A stretch of DNA of 64,000 nt, taken from assembly GCA_016744695.1 (NCBI GenBank), contig JADGDV010000006.1, positions 96,554 to 160,553 on the forward strand, written 5' to 3'. The notes beneath the pieces are model-generated. The model was not told the DNA's origin. It saw only the letters and a program-made list of their open reading frames with translations, and did no database searches. Source of the stretch: Hahellaceae bacterium (GTDB lineage Bacteria; Pseudomonadota; Gammaproteobacteria; Pseudomonadales; Oleiphilaceae). This document shows, one piece after another, positions 61,922 through 64,000 of the stretch (positions are counted from its first letter, which is position 1; every line of letters begins with the position of its first letter). The translations under genes were made by a program, and so were the position numbers.

Positions 61922-63153
61922 TAGCCTGTCACCCTCTCTGGTACCGGTTTGGTTTTATCAATTTTGCTATACCAAGGCATCAGAATAAAGAAGCCAAAGT
62001 AAACAAACGTCAACACCTGAGCTAACATTGTTCTTCCTGGAGTCGTTGCAACAGCCCCCAAATAACTAAGAACAACAAAGCTAATAGCAAACGCAATCAG
62101 TGCAAGCTTACTCATCCAGCCCTTATAACGAATTGACTTAACAGGGCTACGATCTAACCACGGCACAACAAAAAGAATAGCAATTGCAGCACCCATCACA
62201 ACAACACCCCAGAATTTTGCTGGTAAGCCAAACATTCCGATAGTCACTGCACGCAACATTGCATAATAAGGCGTAAAGTACCAAACAGGCGCTATATGTT
62301 CTGGCGTTTTCAGTGGGTTTGCAGGTTCAAAGTTTGGTTTCTCAAGGAAGAACCCACCCATTTCAGGGAAGAAGAACACAACACCACAAAACACAAACAA
62401 GAAAACAACAACAGCAACAATATCATGCACTGAATAGTATGGGTGGAATGGGATACCATCTTTAGGAATACCGTTCTCATCTTTGTTTTTCTTGATTTCT
62501 ATGCCATCAGGGTTATTAGAACCCACTTCGTGTAATGCTAATAAGTGCAATACAACCAACGCAAGTAAAACAATAGGCAACGCTACAACATGAAGCGCAA
62601 AGAAACGGTTCAGCGTAACACCCGAAATCAGGTAATCACCGCGAATCCATAAAGAAAGATCATCACCAATAACCGGGATAGCACCAAACAGGTTAATAAT
62701 AACCTGAGCCCCCCAGTAAGACATTTGACCCCATGGCAACAAGTAACCCATGAAAGCTTCAGCCATCAAACATAAATAGATGGTCATACCGAAAATCCAC
62801 ACAAGCTCACGCGGCTTACGATAAGAGCCGTACATTAAGCCTCTAAACATGTGCAAATAAACAACAACAAAGAACGCAGATGCACCGGTTGAATGCAGAT
62901 AACGCAACAACCAGCCATATTCAACATCTCGCATAATATATTCAACAGAAGCAAATGCACCTTCCGCAGAAGGGTTATAACTCATGGTCAACCAAATACC
63001 AGTCAATAACTGATTAACCAAAACCAACATAGACAACGAGCCAAAGAAATACATGATGTTAAAATTCTTCGGCGCATAATACTTACTCATATGCTTTTCA
63101 AAAGCATTAACTATAGGTAAGCGCTCATCAATCCATCCAATCAACTTTTGCAT
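61921..63153 (-). CDS. petB: Cytochrome b subunit of the bc1 complex
   Basis: 410 residues with about eight or nine membrane helices. Heme-ligand histidines are seen in LRYLHSTGASAFFVVVYLHMFRG and FFALHVVALPIVLLALVVLHLLALHEVG. The Qo motif PEMG (EMGGFF) and the following PEHIAPVWYFTPYYAMLRA are typical. It carries the quinol oxidation and reduction sites. It overlaps petA by one base (TAATG), with petC following in the same way. Confidence 0.98.
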   Translation of the reverse strand: MQKLIGWIDERLPIVNAFEKHMSKYYAPKNFNIMYFFGSLSMLVLVNQLLTGIWLTMSYNPSAEGAFASVEYIMRDVEYGWLLRYLHSTGASAFFVVVYLHMFRGLMYGSYRKPRELVWIFGMTIYLCLMAEAFMGYLLPWGQMSYWGAQVIINLFGAIPVIGDDLSLWIRGDYLISGVTLNRFFALHVVALPIVLLALVVLHLLALHEVGSNNPDGIEIKKNKDENGIPKDGIPFHPYYSVHDIVAVVVFLFVFCGVVFFFPEMGGFFLEKPNFEPANPLKTPEHIAPVWYFTPYYAMLRAVTIGMFGLPAKFWGVVVMGAAIAILFVVPWLDRSPVKSIRYKGWMSKLALIAFAISFVVLSYLGAVATTPGRTMLAQVLTFVYFGFFILMPWYSKIDKTKPVPERVTG

Positions 63154-63746
63154 TATGCAGTCTCCTCATCAACACCAACAATAAGATTATTGTCATCGAT
63201 ATACTTGTATGGAGGTACTTCAAGATTCAATGGTGCAGGAACCCCTTTATATACACGACCAGACAAATCAAACTTGGAACCATGACATGGACAAAAGAAA
63301 CCACCAAGCCAATCACTACCAAGGTCTGCCGCAGCAATATCTGGACGATATTGAGGAGAACAACCCAAGTGAGTGCAAATACCTACAAGAACTGCAAACT
63401 CAGGACGCGAAGCGCGATAAATTCCAGTAATGTAATCAGGCTGCTGAGGCTCTAATGACTCCGGATCCAGGACTTGATCGTTTAACTTCTCGATATTATC
63501 CATCATTTCCTGAGTTCTGCGAACAATCCATACCGGTTTGCCACGCCACGCAACAGTCATTTGCTGACCAGGTGCAATCTTACTTATATTAGCTTTCACT
63601 GGCGCCCCAGCGGCCTTTGCTTTCGCACTTGGATTCCAAGATGCAACAAACGGCACAGCAGCTCCAATAGCACCAACCCCACCTATTACAGAGGTTGCAC
63701 CGACCAAAAACCGGCGGCGGCCTGTATTAACGTCGCCATTACTCAT
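63153..63746 (-). CDS. petA: Rieske iron-sulfur protein of the bc1 complex
   Basis: 197 residues from the ATG at 63746 (GGGAG 8 nt upstream); the frame extends to 63773. The N-terminus GRRRFLVGATSVIGGVGAIG is a twin-arginine-type signal that remains as the membrane anchor. The 2Fe-2S ligands are in CTHLGC and CPCHGSKFD. It is the first gene of the petABC operon. About 220 nt separate it from rpsI; I see no gene there, and the promoter was not clear to me. Confidence 0.97.
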   Translation of the reverse strand: MSNGDVNTGRRRFLVGATSVIGGVGAIGAAVPFVASWNPSAKAKAAGAPVKANISKIAPGQQMTVAWRGKPVWIVRRTQEMMDNIEKLNDQVLDPESLEPQQPDYITGIYRASRPEFAVLVGICTHLGCSPQYRPDIAAADLGSDWLGGFFCPCHGSKFDLSGRVYKGVPAPLNLEVPPYKYIDDNNLIVGVDEETA

Positions 63747-63914
63747 ACTGGCTTCTCCCATCAAGCAACTCACAACTTATTAAACGAGTTGTTTATTGTA
63801 GTTTAAAAAAAACTTCACGACCCAAAATTTCAGTGGCGTAATAATAAAGAAAACAGCTACCACCTTCAAGGTATTCAGCACTTTAGATAAAACTTATATC
63901 CATAAACACAAAAA

Positions 63915-63941
63915 CGCCCGAAAGGAAAATCCCTTCGAGCG
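63915..63941 (-). terminator. rpsI terminator
   Basis: CGCCCGAAAGGA (63915-63926) pairs with TCCCTTCGAGCG (63930-63941) with two mismatches. On the minus strand it is followed by TTTTTGTGTTT. It lies 27 nt past the rpsI stop. Confidence 0.82.
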
Positions 63942-63967
63942 CTTTGGTGTTGCATCCGAAGCGTAAA

Positions 63968-64000
63968 TTAACGCTTGGAGAACTGAGGACGCTTACGTGC
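63968..64000 (-). CDS. rpsI: 30S ribosomal protein S9 (uS9), last codons only
   Basis: The minus strand at the window edge reads ARKRPQFSKR followed by TAA. This ending (RPQFSKR) is the universally conserved C-terminus of S9, whose last Arg contacts tRNA in the P site. The remainder of the gene lies outside the window; rplM is normally upstream of it. Confidence 0.9.
   Translation of the reverse strand, partial: ARKRPQFSKR

Overview
The window is a dense stretch of chromosomal core genome from a low-to-moderate G+C marine-type gammaproteobacterium. The gene order mraZ-rsmH-ftsL-ftsI-murEF-mraY-murD-ftsW-murGC-ddl-ftsQAZ-lpxC-(DciA)-(M23 peptidase)-secA-argJ-(Nudix/ThiE) is the Pseudomonas/Oceanospirillales-like arrangement. 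The sodium-type PomA/PomB motor, a Vibrio-like 283-residue ThyA, the LpoA-YraN-DiaA block and the SspA/SspB-petABC-rpsI block also fit Gammaproteobacteria. I cannot name the genus from sequence alone. I see no prophage, insertion sequence, CRISPR array, tRNA or rRNA.

Layout. 1-5457 (minus): elongasome and NAD/proline genes (rodA partial, mrdA, rlmH, rsfS, nadD, proA). 5607-9036 (plus): two tandem membrane proteins with degenerate GGDEF domains, then a DedA-PAP2 fusion. 9062-12300: Lon-like substrate-binding protein, thioesterase, K+ channel, cNMP-like/HDOD protein. 12512-18302: ilvD, folA and a large PAS-containing chemoreceptor. 18464-20910 (minus): thyA, lgt, TSUP permease. 20988-24171: NRDE protein, then pomA-pomB-PilZ on the minus strand. 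24464-27680 (plus): isoprenoid precursor genes xseB-ispA-dxs. 27725-32287 (minus): ribA, moaA, moaC, Nudix-ThiE fusion, argJ. 32403-55219: secA, M23 peptidase, dciA (plus strand), lpxC and the whole division/cell-wall (dcw) cluster back to mraZ. 55571-55933: RNase P RNA. 55980-59881: rsmI, divergent to lpoA, yraN, diaA. 59950-64000 (minus): sspB, sspA, petCBA and the last codons of rpsI.

The genes form familiar functional groups: lateral-wall synthesis at the left edge, septal wall synthesis and division in the dcw cluster (headed by a well-formed mraZ promoter with four 10-bp-spaced MraZ boxes), sodium-driven flagellar rotation with a PilZ protein directly behind the stator genes, and the bc1 complex at the right edge.

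I found no obviously new multi-gene system. The observations most worth a second look are: the paired GGDEF proteins whose active sites are destroyed but whose RxxD inhibitory-site motifs are kept; the PilZ protein with a helical insertion behind pomAB; a 126-bp three-tier nested palindrome between the chemoreceptor and thyA; and a three-copy REP-like 21-nt repeat.
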